Shown in pieces: positions 16,632 to 26,807 of a DNA stretch of 64,000 bases; within the stretch, counting starts at the first letter, position 1; the number at the start of each line of letters is the position of its first letter. The stretch covers positions 62,001 to 126,000 of the forward strand of contig NZ_BMOP01000010.1 in the NCBI RefSeq assembly GCF_014647135.1. The letters run 5' to 3'. Source of the DNA: Shewanella xiamenensis. GTDB taxonomy: Bacteria; Pseudomonadota; Gammaproteobacteria; Enterobacterales; Shewanellaceae. The translations under genes and the position numbers were made by a program. Below the pieces are notes generated by a model. It searched no databases and was not told where the DNA came from. It saw only the letters and a list, made by a program, of their open reading frames with translations.

Positions 16632-18296
16632 TTAGCAGCGTTGCAGTGGTTTCCAGCGTTGCAGGCTGACTGGAATACTTACCCCTTGGGATAACAGCAG
16701 GTTAATTCGTGCTTGGTAGGCTGCGCCTTGCATTAAATGTTTCGCCAAATCGACCGCATTACGCTCGCGGTAATCATCTAAATAACTGCCTTTAGCCCAG
16801 GCATTAAAGGCGCCGAGGGCGGGACCAGCCCAGATTTGGTAATCCATTTCGCGGCCAACTTCACCCGTATTCGACCAGCGGCTCGAAAGACCCAAATACC
16901 AACGGAAAATCAGTGCCATTTTGCGTTTTGGGTTATCCAGCGCGCGTTCAATTTGCTTAGGATCGCGTTCATTAAAGTGTGCCACAGTACCTGCCCAAAT
17001 CTCATCTAATGAGGCGCGAAACACTTGCTCTTCCAGCTTTTGTCTTTCCTCTGCCGGAATCGCCTCAATTGAGTCGTAGCGGGTGTAAATCTCGTAGAGC
17101 TTATTAGCGCGCATTGGGAATAGAGTGCCGCGCTTAACCACTTGTAACTTAACGCCCATTTCGAACATATCGGCGGCGGGCGCCATAGTCACATCCGCCA
17201 TTTCAGTGGTGGCGAGTAATTTACGGGTGTGTTCGCTGGCTCCCGCCTCAATGCAAGCTTGGTTGATTGAGCCAGTGACAATATAGGCCGCGCCCATATT
17301 GAAGGTCGCCAGCGCCGCATCGGGTGTGCCGATCCCACCACCTGCGCCCACACGGATCGGCGTTTTGTACTGATACTTGGCTTGAATGGTATCTTTGAGC
17401 GCCAAAATGGTCGGCAATAGCGTGACCAGAGGGCGATTGTCGGTGTGGCCGCCAGAGTCGGCTTCGGCGGTAATGTCATCGGCCATAGGGACAGATTGCG
17501 CCATCAACATTTGCTCTTCGCTGATAAGCCCATCGTTCACTAATTGTTGCAGCATCTTAACGGGGGCGGGCTCCATAAACTTGGTCGCCACCTCGGTACG
17601 GCTGATTTTCGCAATCACTTTGTTGCCAATCACAATCTCGCCGTTGGCATCGCGGCTCAGGCCTGCGGCGCGGTAATAAACGATTTGCGGCGTTAAGCCC
17701 AAGAAGGCCGAGGCTTCAACCGTACGTACTTGATGTTTAAGGAAGAGTTCGACACTGCCACGCTCAAGCGCTGGCTCACTCGGGCTGTGAATGAGGTTAA
17801 AGGCGTAGGGGCCATTGGGCAATGCCGCTTGAATGCGTTTAATCGCGGCTTCAACGCGCGACGGAATTAACCCTGCCGCGCCAAAGGAGCACAAAATGCC
17901 CGCCTGACCTAAGGCGATAACTAACTCTTCCGAGGCGATACCGTTAGCCATGGCGCCCGCGTAGTAGGCGTATTTTACCCCATGCATGCGGCGAAAATTA
18001 CTATCGCCCAAGCTTTGGGTGCCAAGGGCGGGGGCGAAGGCACTCACCAGATGCAACCCATTGCTGGATTGTGGTTCAGCAAGACCGACCACCTCGGCGC
18101 TTTGGGCAATGCCTAGGCCTTTCTCGGCATGATTGACTAAGTAACAGGCTTGATTGAGATCTTTAAGCTTTTTGCCAAGGGAATCGATATCGAAGCTGAT
18201 GGCGGCTTCATCAACCTGCCATGGCCAAGGACTGAGCTTATTATTATCGAGAGCGTTATTATCGAGAGCGTTATTATCGAGTGTGGTATTCGTCAT
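16632..18296 (-). CDS. pfaD: PUFA synthase enoyl reductase PfaD
   Basis: 554 residues, the usual size for PfaD. It is an FMN-dependent TIM-barrel protein of the 2-nitropropane-dioxygenase-like type, seen in 'GVKYAYYAGAMANGIASEELVIALGQAG' and the flavin-phosphate loop 'RVGAGGGIGTPDAALATFNMGAAYIVTGSINQACIEAGAS'. In EPA synthesis it reduces enoyl intermediates during chain extension and acts in trans with the Pfa megasynthase. It follows pfaC after a 157-base gap and is the last gene before a strong terminator. The N-terminus has an odd threefold LDNNA repeat (tandem 15-base units at 18241-18285), which may vary in length between strains. Confidence 0.95.
   Translation of the reverse strand: MTNTTLDNNALDNNALDNNKLSPWPWQVDEAAISFDIDSLGKKLKDLNQACYLVNHAEKGLGIAQSAEVVGLAEPQSSNGLHLVSAFAPALGTQSLGDSNFRRMHGVKYAYYAGAMANGIASEELVIALGQAGILCSFGAAGLIPSRVEAAIKRIQAALPNGPYAFNLIHSPSEPALERGSVELFLKHQVRTVEASAFLGLTPQIVYYRAAGLSRDANGEIVIGNKVIAKISRTEVATKFMEPAPVKMLQQLVNDGLISEEQMLMAQSVPMADDITAEADSGGHTDNRPLVTLLPTILALKDTIQAKYQYKTPIRVGAGGGIGTPDAALATFNMGAAYIVTGSINQACIEAGASEHTRKLLATTEMADVTMAPAADMFEMGVKLQVVKRGTLFPMRANKLYEIYTRYDSIEAIPAEERQKLEEQVFRASLDEIWAGTVAHFNERDPKQIERALDNPKRKMALIFRWYLGLSSRWSNTGEVGREMDYQIWAGPALGAFNAWAKGSYLDDYRERNAVDLAKHLMQGAAYQARINLLLSQGVSIPVSLQRWKPLQRC
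18241..18285. repeat. 15-base tandem repeat in pfaD 5' end
   Basis: TTATTATCGAGAGCG occurs twice in direct tandem (18241-18270) and a third, partly diverged copy follows to 18285. It encodes LDNNA-like repeats at the extreme N-terminus of PfaD. In-frame unit length means copy-number change would not break the gene. Confidence 0.8.
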
Positions 18297-18453
18297 TTGG
18301 GCTTTTCACTTTTAGGTGTTTGGGGCCTGAATTTGTTTGCCGCAGTGGGGTTATTCCCTTGCACTGCGGCAGTCTATTGTTCTGAAACCAATTGTTTTTA
18401 AGCTAATTGTTCTTAAGCTAACTATCGTTAATGCTGCAATGTAGTCGCTAGCG

Positions 18454-21400
18454 CTATGCCTCTTCGATACAGATTGCGATATCGGTTACCTCATAAATGC
18501 GCAGGCCATCCTTACTCAGGTTGGCATCGCCCTTGATGATGCGTTTGCCGTCTTTATCTTCAATGCTGGTGATATGCACATCTAGCGACATCTGTTTGTT
18601 TAATGGATTAATTTGACCGCGATACTTCCATTTAATTTCTGACAGAATTTGGCCAAATTTCGGATTATTGAAGCCTGCGCCTAGGTCTTGGTCTATGGCA
18701 TAGGTTTGCAGTAATTCGATAATCGCCTCGACGCCTAGGGAGCCTGGCATTACCGGGTCCTGATGGAAATGGAATTGGAAGAACCAATCGCTCGGGTCAA
18801 TAGTGCGCTCGGCGTATAAGTATCCCAGTCCCTTCTTACCGCCAGTTTTTACAATCTCAGCCTTGTCGATAAAGTTCAGCTGACCACCCGCGAGGCGGTA
18901 GTGTGGCTTGCCCTGCGGCGCCACAAAACAGCGGCCATTTTTATCTAACAGATTGATTTGGCTGTCGGCTTTGATACCGCGCTCAATGTGCCAGGCTTGG
19001 GTAATTTTACCATTGTCGATCCCCAACTGGTTTTTAAGCGCATCGGCCTTAAAGTAACCGAAAACCGCATTACCACGGTAGAAGGGCTCGCCATCGCAGC
19101 TCAGTTCGAAACTAAAGTTTTGAATGATATTGCTGCCAGCAATCACGGTGGACAGTAGGCGCGAATCGTTGACTATGGTCTTACCGCGTAAATCCACTTC
19201 GCGCAGTAACTTGCCACTGCCGTCGAGGTTGCGGAAGAATAATTCCTGTCCCGGGAAGCCTAAGGTCGTACCCATATAACCCGAGATAAAGCCATTTGGC
19301 TGCAATGATATTTCCATCAGCACAGAATAGGGCATCACACTCGGGTGGCTGTTTTTAGCGTAATACCACGCGTTGCTGGGCACTTCATACTCGGCAATAC
19401 AGGAGGATGGCTTTTTCAGCTCGCCACGTTTGCCCTCAATGGCCACCACGCGGGTGGTGAGTTGCAGATCGCCGCAGGGCGTGCGCGGCGGGATTAAGCC
19501 ACGGTAAATACTAAAATCGGGGCCGAAGCAGTTTTCAATATCGCCGGTGGCAAACTCAAACAAATGGTAAGGCGTAAACGGCAGGGTGTCGGGCACGCGG
19601 TTGGCGTACTTAGAGCCTGCTGGCGCAATCGGCGCACTCACATGTTTTAGTGGCACAACGCCTTTATTTACGGGAGCGGCCATATCTGGGATTTGCGCCA
19701 TCAGCGGCGCTTGTTCCGCGAGGATTGCGATATTTGCTGCTTGGGCATCATTACTCTGTGAAGAACTGCTTTGCGAAGATCTGCCCAGTGAAGAATGGCT
19801 TTGCGAATAGCGGGTGCAATCCGCTTCTTCTTTAATCATCACCCCGAGGTTTTGGAAATCCACCACCACTTTACCATTGAGCAGAATATCGATATTCGCC
19901 TTGGCATAGGGCCGAGGGCTCATGCCAATTTCGGTGACTTCCATGCGATAGGTGAGCGTGCCAGATTGTGGCAATACCTGACCGCGGCAGCGTACTTTTT
20001 GCGATGCGTTTTCAAGGGGTTGGAAACGGCCGTTCGTGACGCTACCTGCTTGTGTATTAGCATGCATACCAATATGCAACATAAAGAATTGCAGTAACTG
20101 ACCACAACCTTCGGCCATGAGGGAGCCTGCCATCACTTGGTCGCCCTTGAAATGGCAGGGGAAATACCAATGGTCGGGGGCTAATTGCTTGTGACCTTCA
20201 ATCAAGCCTAAGCCCCATGCGCCGCCATGCACGTCGAGCTTGCTGACTTGTTCTATCATCAGGAATTTTTCCGAGGCGAAGCACAGTGAAGGCTGGAGAC
20301 CAAACTTTGCTTGATGGGCTGCATGCTCACCGCCGAAACAGCCGCCAATGTCGGCGCTCAGCAGGCGATGGATTTGGCCGTAGCTAAAGGCCGTTTGCGC
20401 GCAGCTAAGTAGCGGTGTGAAGCGTGGCTGATTGCCGTTTCGGGCATATTCATTGGCCAGTGCAATTTGTGCCTGCTCGCGCAGCTTAATTTCGGCCTCG
20501 GTGCGGATCACCCCTTTGCCATCGGCCAGTTCTTTATCGGTAAAGAATCCCGCGCAGCCGCCGTCCATTTTTAGGATCAGCTTATCGCCCACGAAACATT
20601 CGTAGGAGAAGAAAAACAGCAGGGTATCGCCATTGCGGGCAAAGTGGTTGATGGAGATATCGTAGCGCAGGGTGTCGCCACCGCGGGGCAGATCCCCAAG
20701 GAAGGTGAGGGTGCAGTCGAGCAAGCGATAGACGCGCTCGCCTTTGTTTTCAAAATCGATACCTAAGTAGCTGATCAGCATTAAGTCGCACTGACCCGAT
20801 TCGACCGCCACCGCCCAAGGAATTTGGCCATCGACCAAGAAGGGCGCATCCACGGGAATATCGTACTCTGTGGTCATAGTGCTCGGTTGATAGCGGTTCA
20901 TTTGCGCGTTGAGCTTAGTTACCCGCGAGACCAGCAGATAATCCGAGGTCGGCAGGCGCACGCGGCGTGCGTAGCTATCGATAATGGCGTAATCGGCGCC
21001 AAAGACCTTGGCAATGTCACCCTCGGCGTATTCCACCAGATCCTGATAGTTCCAAATGCAGGGCTTAGCCGCAGGAATGGGTGGCGTATAGGGAGCGACA
21101 TTTGCGTGATCTGGTTTTAGTTCTGGGACTGATACAGCTTGCTGAGCTGCAATGGGAGCAACATTCGCGCTGGTGGCAACATGAGGTGCAACAGACCCCA
21201 TTTGTGTCGTCTGCGACAATTGCGCTTTTAACAGCGCATCGGCCAGTTTGAGCCCTTGCTCACGGCTCTGTAAAAAGGCTAAGTGCGCCTCGCGGGCCAA
21301 TTGCTGGTTTTGCAACAGTTGCTGGTTTTGCAACAGTGCCGCGCTATCCTGCGCCAAGGGAGCCGCCAAATATTGGTGTGGTGCATTAGATGACATACCG

Positions 21401-24400
21401 CTCTCTACTGCTATTGGTGTGGCAAATGGGGTGGCGTTTTCAGCCGTGGTATCAAGTGCAGCTTGTAGTCTGGGCACCGTTTGTGTCGCCTGCGGTGCGA
21501 CAGGCTGCAACTGGTGCATTTTGCCTTGGATGGCGGCAAGTGCGGGCAGCGGCGTATCCACAATATGTTGATAGATATCGCGGCCACCTAGCGTCACGGG
21601 TTTGATTAAATGCTTTTGCTCACTCAAGGTTAAATCTTGCTCAAGGCGCAGTTCTAGTTGCGCCGCCTGCGTTGCCGTTTGGCTTAACAGCAGCAGCGAA
21701 CTCACCCCTTGGCTTTGGGTAGATACTAATGCCTGTTTTTCGGTGTTTTTATCCGAAGCCGCAGACCCGTTCTTTAGGCTTAACAGGGCACTCAAAAGAC
21801 TGGCCATACCCGCAGCGGCAAAGTTATGCCCAAGGGTATTGGCGACTCGATTGCATGGCGTGCCCATAAGATTAAGCTGCGCTAATAGCTGCTCCGCTGG
21901 CTGTTGCTCTTCTGGGGCAATACATTGCTCAACCATATGAATGGCAGCGGGCACTGAAGGATTGGCGATAGCCGTTTCGGTTATCAGCGAATCAAGCAGC
22001 TTGGGCAGCTGATGATGTGTGCCAAATGCTTGAGCACGAATTTGGCCGTAGCCCTTTTGAGAACTGTTACTCGTTTGTTGACTGTGACTCGTTTGCTGGT
22101 TTGTCAGCACGATAGCGCCCGCGCCTTCACCCACCTTCCACTGTGGATTCGCGCTGTCGGCATCGAGATCAACGGCGATTTGAGCGTTTTTCAATATGAC
22201 CTGTTCAACACTGCCGCTTAAATCCACGGCGGCAATCACAACGCCATCGAGGGCCTCTTGGGACAGTAAGTTTTGCGCCACATCGATACAGCGAGCGACC
22301 GATTGTTCGGCGGCTGAAATGGTAAAGGCCGGGCCGTTAAAGTCCCACAGCGAGGCGATGCGCGACGCCATAATATTGCCAATAAAGCTGGTGTATTGAT
22401 TGAGCTTGGCGGCATCGAGCACGCTGTCCATGGCGATGGCTTCGAGGGCAAGGTATTCATCATTGGAGAGGTGAACGCCTTGTTTCTTTAAGCTATCTGC
22501 AAGTTGGGTGTGCAAATTCACCCTGCCACGGAATTGGTGCAGCTCTAGCTCGGTTTCCATCGCCACTAACACCGCGACCTTGCTGCCCGCGGTTAACTTG
22601 GCATCGCGAATCGCTTCGTCGGCGACTTTGATCAGCAACAATTGCTGGGAGATGAGCCTGTCATCCTCATTAGGCGGCACTTTAAAGCGTAAAAAGTCAA
22701 AATCAAACTGCTCAATATAGGCGCCTTTAGGCGCGCGATTTAGGCCAAAATGCTTAAGGATATCGGGGTGTTTATCTAAGCCTTTCCAGCGGTTAGGTGG
22801 CAGCGTGATAAAGGCATCTTTTTGGTTTAATAGCGCTTTATCTAGTGCATTGATCGAGGCCAAAGGCCCAAAGTGCGACGCCATACCGATAACGGTTAAT
22901 GCTTGCTGCTGATAAACAGGTTTGTTGGCTTGCTTCTCGGCGCTGTGCGCTGTCGGTTGATAGGACTCCAACAACAGATGGGCATTACAGCCACCAAAGC
23001 CAAATACAGACACCCCCGCATGGCGACGATCGTTGCCCGCTTTATCGGGCCAAGCCTGACGCTGTGTGGGAAGATTATTACCGCTAAACAGCCCCTTAGG
23101 TGATGAAATCGGCGCCGTTAAATTGATACTTGGCGGTAGATGGCCTGAGCGCATGGCGAAGATCATTTTCATGATCCCAGGCATGCCGGCGGCGGTGAGC
23201 AAATGCCCAAGGTTAGATTTGGCCGAACCTATCAGCGGCGCCTTAGTGCCGCCGAGTTTATCTTCGAAAAAACGCTCCATCGAGGTGAGCTCAACCTTAT
23301 CCCCCAGCGGCGTGCCGGTGGCATGGCATTCAATCACTTCGATATTGCTCGGGTGGGTGTTGGCGGCGGCATAGGCACGCTCGAAGGCTTGCACTTGGCC
23401 CTTACTGTTGGGGCTTAAGACAAATTGGCCCTTGCCATCGTTCGATAAGCCAATACCACTGACCACAGCATAGATATTATCGCCATCGCGCTCGGCATCC
23501 TCTAAACGCTTAAGCACTAATACGCCAGCGCCTTCGCCCGCGAATAAGCCTTTGCTATTGCTATCGAAAGGCGCCGAAATCCCATGATCTGGATAGGCAT
23601 GGAAAATCGAGAATCCCATATTGATAAAGAAGGGATCGGCGCCCGATACCGCGCCTGCGAGCATCATATCGGCCTTACCCGTGGTTAAATAATCGCAGGC
23701 TAATTTGAGGGCATAGACTGAGCTGGCGCAGGCGGCGTCTAGACTGAGCTGTGCGCCGCCAAGGCCGAGGGCATCGCTTAACAATTTAGACGCCGTATGG
23801 GCAATGGCACCATTGGCTGCCTGTTGTGTGGCCGCGATCGAACCATTAACGAAGGGCGCTAAGGCAAATTCGGGTTGATTAAGCTTGGTTTTTAATGCCT
23901 TTTCAACCGCTTGATGATAAATCGGTAAAAACAGCTCATTGGAGCTTGCGGTCGGGAAGGACAACGTGCCCATTACAATCCCTGTGCGTTCAAGTAATGG
24001 CGCCGTTAAATCCACGCCCGCATCCAGCAGGGCTTTTTTACTGCAATCTAATGCCCATAAAAAGCTTTCATCGAGTCCGTCAAAGGCCGTCGGCGGCAAC
24101 TGATAACCCTGTGGGTCAAAACGAAAATTGCGGATATAGCCGCCCTTGTCGCAATAAAAACGGTCGGCTTGGCCTTGAATCCCTTGGTAATCAGGAGGAT
24201 TGGCATTGAGTTTGGCCGCGTCGATTTGGCTGCGGGAATCTTTTTTATCCAGCAGATTTTGCCAAAACTGCTCAGGTGTGTCGGCATCGGGATACTGGAC
24301 GGCAAGGCCGACGATGGCAATCTTTGGCATCGCCTTTGAGCTTTGGCGCTGGTCGTTTGGCACAGCGGTGCTGTGTTGCAGAGTCGGGTGAACATACATT

Positions 24401-24411
24401 TGAGAACTCAA
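18454..24411 (-). CDS. pfaC: PUFA synthase subunit PfaC (KS-CLF-DH-DH)
   Basis: 1985 residues. Domains in order: a ketosynthase (about 28-490) with active Cys228 in 'LDAACASSVYAL'; a second KS-like domain (about 510-920) in which the cysteine position reads 'ISAAEQSVA', so it lacks the nucleophile and is a chain-length factor; a linker rich in Gln, Ala and Ser; then two FabA-like dehydratase modules. The first module has 'WYFPCHFKGDQVMAGSL' near residue 1422 and the second 'WFFQFHFHQDPVMPGSLGVEA' near 1880. Each module is preceded by a further hotdog-like half ('DLVEYAEGDIAKVFG', 'HLFEFATGDIENCFG'). It extends and dehydrates/isomerises the growing chain in EPA synthesis. The ATG overlaps the pfaB stop by four bases. 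An 18-base tandem duplication lies in the linker. Confidence 0.96.
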   Translation of the reverse strand: MSSQMYVHPTLQHSTAVPNDQRQSSKAMPKIAIVGLAVQYPDADTPEQFWQNLLDKKDSRSQIDAAKLNANPPDYQGIQGQADRFYCDKGGYIRNFRFDPQGYQLPPTAFDGLDESFLWALDCSKKALLDAGVDLTAPLLERTGIVMGTLSFPTASSNELFLPIYHQAVEKALKTKLNQPEFALAPFVNGSIAATQQAANGAIAHTASKLLSDALGLGGAQLSLDAACASSVYALKLACDYLTTGKADMMLAGAVSGADPFFINMGFSIFHAYPDHGISAPFDSNSKGLFAGEGAGVLVLKRLEDAERDGDNIYAVVSGIGLSNDGKGQFVLSPNSKGQVQAFERAYAAANTHPSNIEVIECHATGTPLGDKVELTSMERFFEDKLGGTKAPLIGSAKSNLGHLLTAAGMPGIMKMIFAMRSGHLPPSINLTAPISSPKGLFSGNNLPTQRQAWPDKAGNDRRHAGVSVFGFGGCNAHLLLESYQPTAHSAEKQANKPVYQQQALTVIGMASHFGPLASINALDKALLNQKDAFITLPPNRWKGLDKHPDILKHFGLNRAPKGAYIEQFDFDFLRFKVPPNEDDRLISQQLLLIKVADEAIRDAKLTAGSKVAVLVAMETELELHQFRGRVNLHTQLADSLKKQGVHLSNDEYLALEAIAMDSVLDAAKLNQYTSFIGNIMASRIASLWDFNGPAFTISAAEQSVARCIDVAQNLLSQEALDGVVIAAVDLSGSVEQVILKNAQIAVDLDADSANPQWKVGEGAGAIVLTNQQTSHSQQTSNSSQKGYGQIRAQAFGTHHQLPKLLDSLITETAIANPSVPAAIHMVEQCIAPEEQQPAEQLLAQLNLMGTPCNRVANTLGHNFAAAGMASLLSALLSLKNGSAASDKNTEKQALVSTQSQGVSSLLLLSQTATQAAQLELRLEQDLTLSEQKHLIKPVTLGGRDIYQHIVDTPLPALAAIQGKMHQLQPVAPQATQTVPRLQAALDTTAENATPFATPIAVESGMSSNAPHQYLAAPLAQDSAALLQNQQLLQNQQLAREAHLAFLQSREQGLKLADALLKAQLSQTTQMGSVAPHVATSANVAPIAAQQAVSVPELKPDHANVAPYTPPIPAAKPCIWNYQDLVEYAEGDIAKVFGADYAIIDSYARRVRLPTSDYLLVSRVTKLNAQMNRYQPSTMTTEYDIPVDAPFLVDGQIPWAVAVESGQCDLMLISYLGIDFENKGERVYRLLDCTLTFLGDLPRGGDTLRYDISINHFARNGDTLLFFFSYECFVGDKLILKMDGGCAGFFTDKELADGKGVIRTEAEIKLREQAQIALANEYARNGNQPRFTPLLSCAQTAFSYGQIHRLLSADIGGCFGGEHAAHQAKFGLQPSLCFASEKFLMIEQVSKLDVHGGAWGLGLIEGHKQLAPDHWYFPCHFKGDQVMAGSLMAEGCGQLLQFFMLHIGMHANTQAGSVTNGRFQPLENASQKVRCRGQVLPQSGTLTYRMEVTEIGMSPRPYAKANIDILLNGKVVVDFQNLGVMIKEEADCTRYSQSHSSLGRSSQSSSSQSNDAQAANIAILAEQAPLMAQIPDMAAPVNKGVVPLKHVSAPIAPAGSKYANRVPDTLPFTPYHLFEFATGDIENCFGPDFSIYRGLIPPRTPCGDLQLTTRVVAIEGKRGELKKPSSCIAEYEVPSNAWYYAKNSHPSVMPYSVLMEISLQPNGFISGYMGTTLGFPGQELFFRNLDGSGKLLREVDLRGKTIVNDSRLLSTVIAGSNIIQNFSFELSCDGEPFYRGNAVFGYFKADALKNQLGIDNGKITQAWHIERGIKADSQINLLDKNGRCFVAPQGKPHYRLAGGQLNFIDKAEIVKTGGKKGLGYLYAERTIDPSDWFFQFHFHQDPVMPGSLGVEAIIELLQTYAIDQDLGAGFNNPKFGQILSEIKWKYRGQINPLNKQMSLDVHITSIEDKDGKRIIKGDANLSKDGLRIYEVTDIAICIEEA
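21301..21336. repeat. Perfect 18-base tandem duplication in pfaC linker
   Basis: TTGCTGGTTTTGCAACAG occurs twice head to tail and encodes a doubled LLQNQQ unit in the low-complexity linker between the chain-length-factor domain and the dehydratases. Confidence 0.85.
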
Positions 24412-26807
24412 AGGGGTTCTCCTTCTTGGAATACGTTTGAATAATGGCCTAATGCGCTGGCAGAATGTGGCGCTATCGTTTTTGCTGTAGTCTTATCCGC
24501 ATGGATAGTTGCTGAGTGCATTGCTGATTGAGCTGCCAATTGAGGCATAAGCGGCGCAAGGGAAAGTGGCACTCTATGGCTGATAAGTTGAGCTAAGCAT
24601 TTGAGTAAACTGGTGATCGTATCGCTGCCCTTGGCATTACATGCCATGGCTAATACTTGTTCTTGAGCTCCATCGGCGCCCAACTCTAGTTGGCGGCCGA
24701 TTTTATCGATAAGTGTGCTGGTTTGCCGATCGGCGCCCACCTCAACAAATAAGCGCGCACCTTGGTGATACGCAGTGTTAATCAGCGCGGTAAAATTAAG
24801 CGGCGCACAAAAGGTGTCGGCAATACTTTTGGCAATGCTTTGGCTGTCGATACTGACGGCGCTTTGCTGCGCCGCGCTAATAAAACGCACCTGAGGCTCG
24901 CAGGCATTCGCCTTTAAGCCCAAGGTATAAAACTCTTGGATAGCGTTGTGCTGTGACTGCGAGGGCGGAGTATGCATGGCGGTGACTTTATTGCTGGCAA
25001 TACCACGCTTATTCAGCCTTTTAAGGAGTTGTAAGCAGCTTGCTTCGCAGCCCGCGAGAATACAGGTATCGCCCTGTTCGATGGCTAGATAAACCCGTGG
25101 AAAATCAGCTAGCAGGGCATTAATTTCGGCGCGAGAGGCTCGCACTAAAAAGCTATTCCATACTAGCGGTGCATCTTCATTCAACTGCCAAGCGCGGCGC
25201 ACCGCAAGCAGTGAGCCTGAAATCTCCTGATTAAAGATGGCGCTGTTTTGGGTGGCGTTAATCAGGGCATGTGGCGTTTGCCAGATATCCAAACTTGCCC
25301 ACATGGCCGCTTCACCCATGGAATAGCCCAGAGCGAGTTGCGGTTGGATAGTAAAGACTCGAGTTAGCAGCTGAGTAAATAGGTAACTCGCGCCAACACC
25401 GCTAATCGCAAGCTGGCTTAAGCTCATCTCTGCCGAATCTTTTTCTGCGCTTTTCGTATTATTTGTGCCTTGGTAAATCGCCTCGGCCTGCAGCATGGCG
25501 GCTAAATCCCCTTCGCGTTCAAGCTCGCGATAAAGCTCAGGGAAATAGCCATGCAAGTCGCTGAACATATTCGGGTAAACCGTGCCGACGCCGGGGTAGA
25601 CAAAGGTTAAGCCCGTATCGCCGAAGGGCGAGGGCGTAAAATAGCTGCCCGCAGGGGTTTTAAAGGCTAGATTGGCCGATGGCGTTGGCGAAGGAGTCTG
25701 TTGCATCTTTTCAATATAAGCGCGCATCGCCTTGGCTTCTTGCATTAGATCTTCAAGGGAGTCCGCCATCAGTACTAAAGCCAATTCATCCTTTGCTTGA
25801 TAGCGCTTAAACCAATCACGGCCTTGGCTGCTAAGCCAATCCGTATCAGGTTGGTTTAACGATAAGTTCAATGAATCAATCAGTTGCGATAACTTAACCG
25901 TTAAAGACCCAAGTGTATTGCCGCTGATGGGAATAAACAGTCTGTTGGCATTGAGTAATGGCTGAGCAATAAGCCGAGTGCCTTGGGTCAAGATAAGGCT
26001 TTGGGTTATGCTCGCTTGAGGGGGCTTATCCAAGAGATTACCCAAGAAATTATCCAAGGGATTACTCAAGAGATTTAGGCTTAACACCCTTGCCTGATGG
26101 GGCTTGGTAAACCAATAGCCGTTCTGTGCGTTTTTTACGGGCTTTTCAGCGCGCTGTTCAGCGTATTGTTCAGCAAGTTGCGCTGCATCAGTCGCATCAA
26201 GCATTGGTGTAATACCTGCTAGCGTTCGATGACTTAACGCCTTAACCGCTTGAGATAATACATTCAACTGACGGGCAAGATTGCCTGCCTGCGCGTAGCA
26301 ATTAACCGCCTGAGCACAATCGCGTTTCGCCAAGCTAAAAGCGCTGTTTAAGCAGCGCTCGACGGTATTTGTATTGATTGTATTTGTTTCTTCGGCTGTT
26401 TCAGCTTGGATTTGCGCTAATGCTGAAATATAAGCCTCGGCATGCAGGTGTAACTGCGCCGCAACAAGTCCATCGAGCAGATACAGACTACGGACTTGCT
26501 GTTGATATTCAAAGCGGATTTCAACAAGCCGTTTCTGCGCGATATGGGCGAGCAGCTCAGTGATCAAGGCGACCAGTGTTGGCTCATCAGATGGCTCATC
26601 AATCAGTGGCTTATCTTCAACATTGAGCTGAATTCGACAAGCCATCAACTGCTGCAGCTTGCTGACATCGGTTTGTGCATGGCTAAGCACACTCTGCATC
26701 CAGCCATCACCAAGCCATACGGCTATTCGCAGTGGCTTGGCATCGGGATGCGGACTGTTTAATGCCGCATTGCTTAATGCGGCATGTGCGCTTGGGTCGA
26801 GTGTCAC
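24408..26807 (-). CDS. pfaB: PUFA synthase subunit PfaB (acyltransferase)
   Basis: 799 residues. The C-terminal half is a malonyl/acyl-transferase: 'TGLTFVYPGVGTVYPNMFSDLHGYFPELY' opens the domain, the nucleophile is Ser496 in 'LGYSMGEAAMWASL', and the histidine region is 'VTAMHTPPSQSQHNAIQEFY'. The N-terminal 370 residues are poorly conserved, as is usual for PfaB, and resemble a degenerate KS-like or linker region. PfaB is the subunit reported to influence which polyunsaturated product (EPA or DHA) is made. Both ends are translationally coupled: its start overlaps the pfaA stop (ATGA) and its stop overlaps the pfaC start. Confidence 0.95.
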   Translation of the reverse strand: MTLDPSAHAALSNAALNSPHPDAKPLRIAVWLGDGWMQSVLSHAQTDVSKLQQLMACRIQLNVEDKPLIDEPSDEPTLVALITELLAHIAQKRLVEIRFEYQQQVRSLYLLDGLVAAQLHLHAEAYISALAQIQAETAEETNTINTNTVERCLNSAFSLAKRDCAQAVNCYAQAGNLARQLNVLSQAVKALSHRTLAGITPMLDATDAAQLAEQYAEQRAEKPVKNAQNGYWFTKPHQARVLSLNLLSNPLDNFLGNLLDKPPQASITQSLILTQGTRLIAQPLLNANRLFIPISGNTLGSLTVKLSQLIDSLNLSLNQPDTDWLSSQGRDWFKRYQAKDELALVLMADSLEDLMQEAKAMRAYIEKMQQTPSPTPSANLAFKTPAGSYFTPSPFGDTGLTFVYPGVGTVYPNMFSDLHGYFPELYRELEREGDLAAMLQAEAIYQGTNNTKSAEKDSAEMSLSQLAISGVGASYLFTQLLTRVFTIQPQLALGYSMGEAAMWASLDIWQTPHALINATQNSAIFNQEISGSLLAVRRAWQLNEDAPLVWNSFLVRASRAEINALLADFPRVYLAIEQGDTCILAGCEASCLQLLKRLNKRGIASNKVTAMHTPPSQSQHNAIQEFYTLGLKANACEPQVRFISAAQQSAVSIDSQSIAKSIADTFCAPLNFTALINTAYHQGARLFVEVGADRQTSTLIDKIGRQLELGADGAQEQVLAMACNAKGSDTITSLLKCLAQLISHRVPLSLAPLMPQLAAQSAMHSATIHADKTTAKTIAPHSASALGHYSNVFQEGEPL

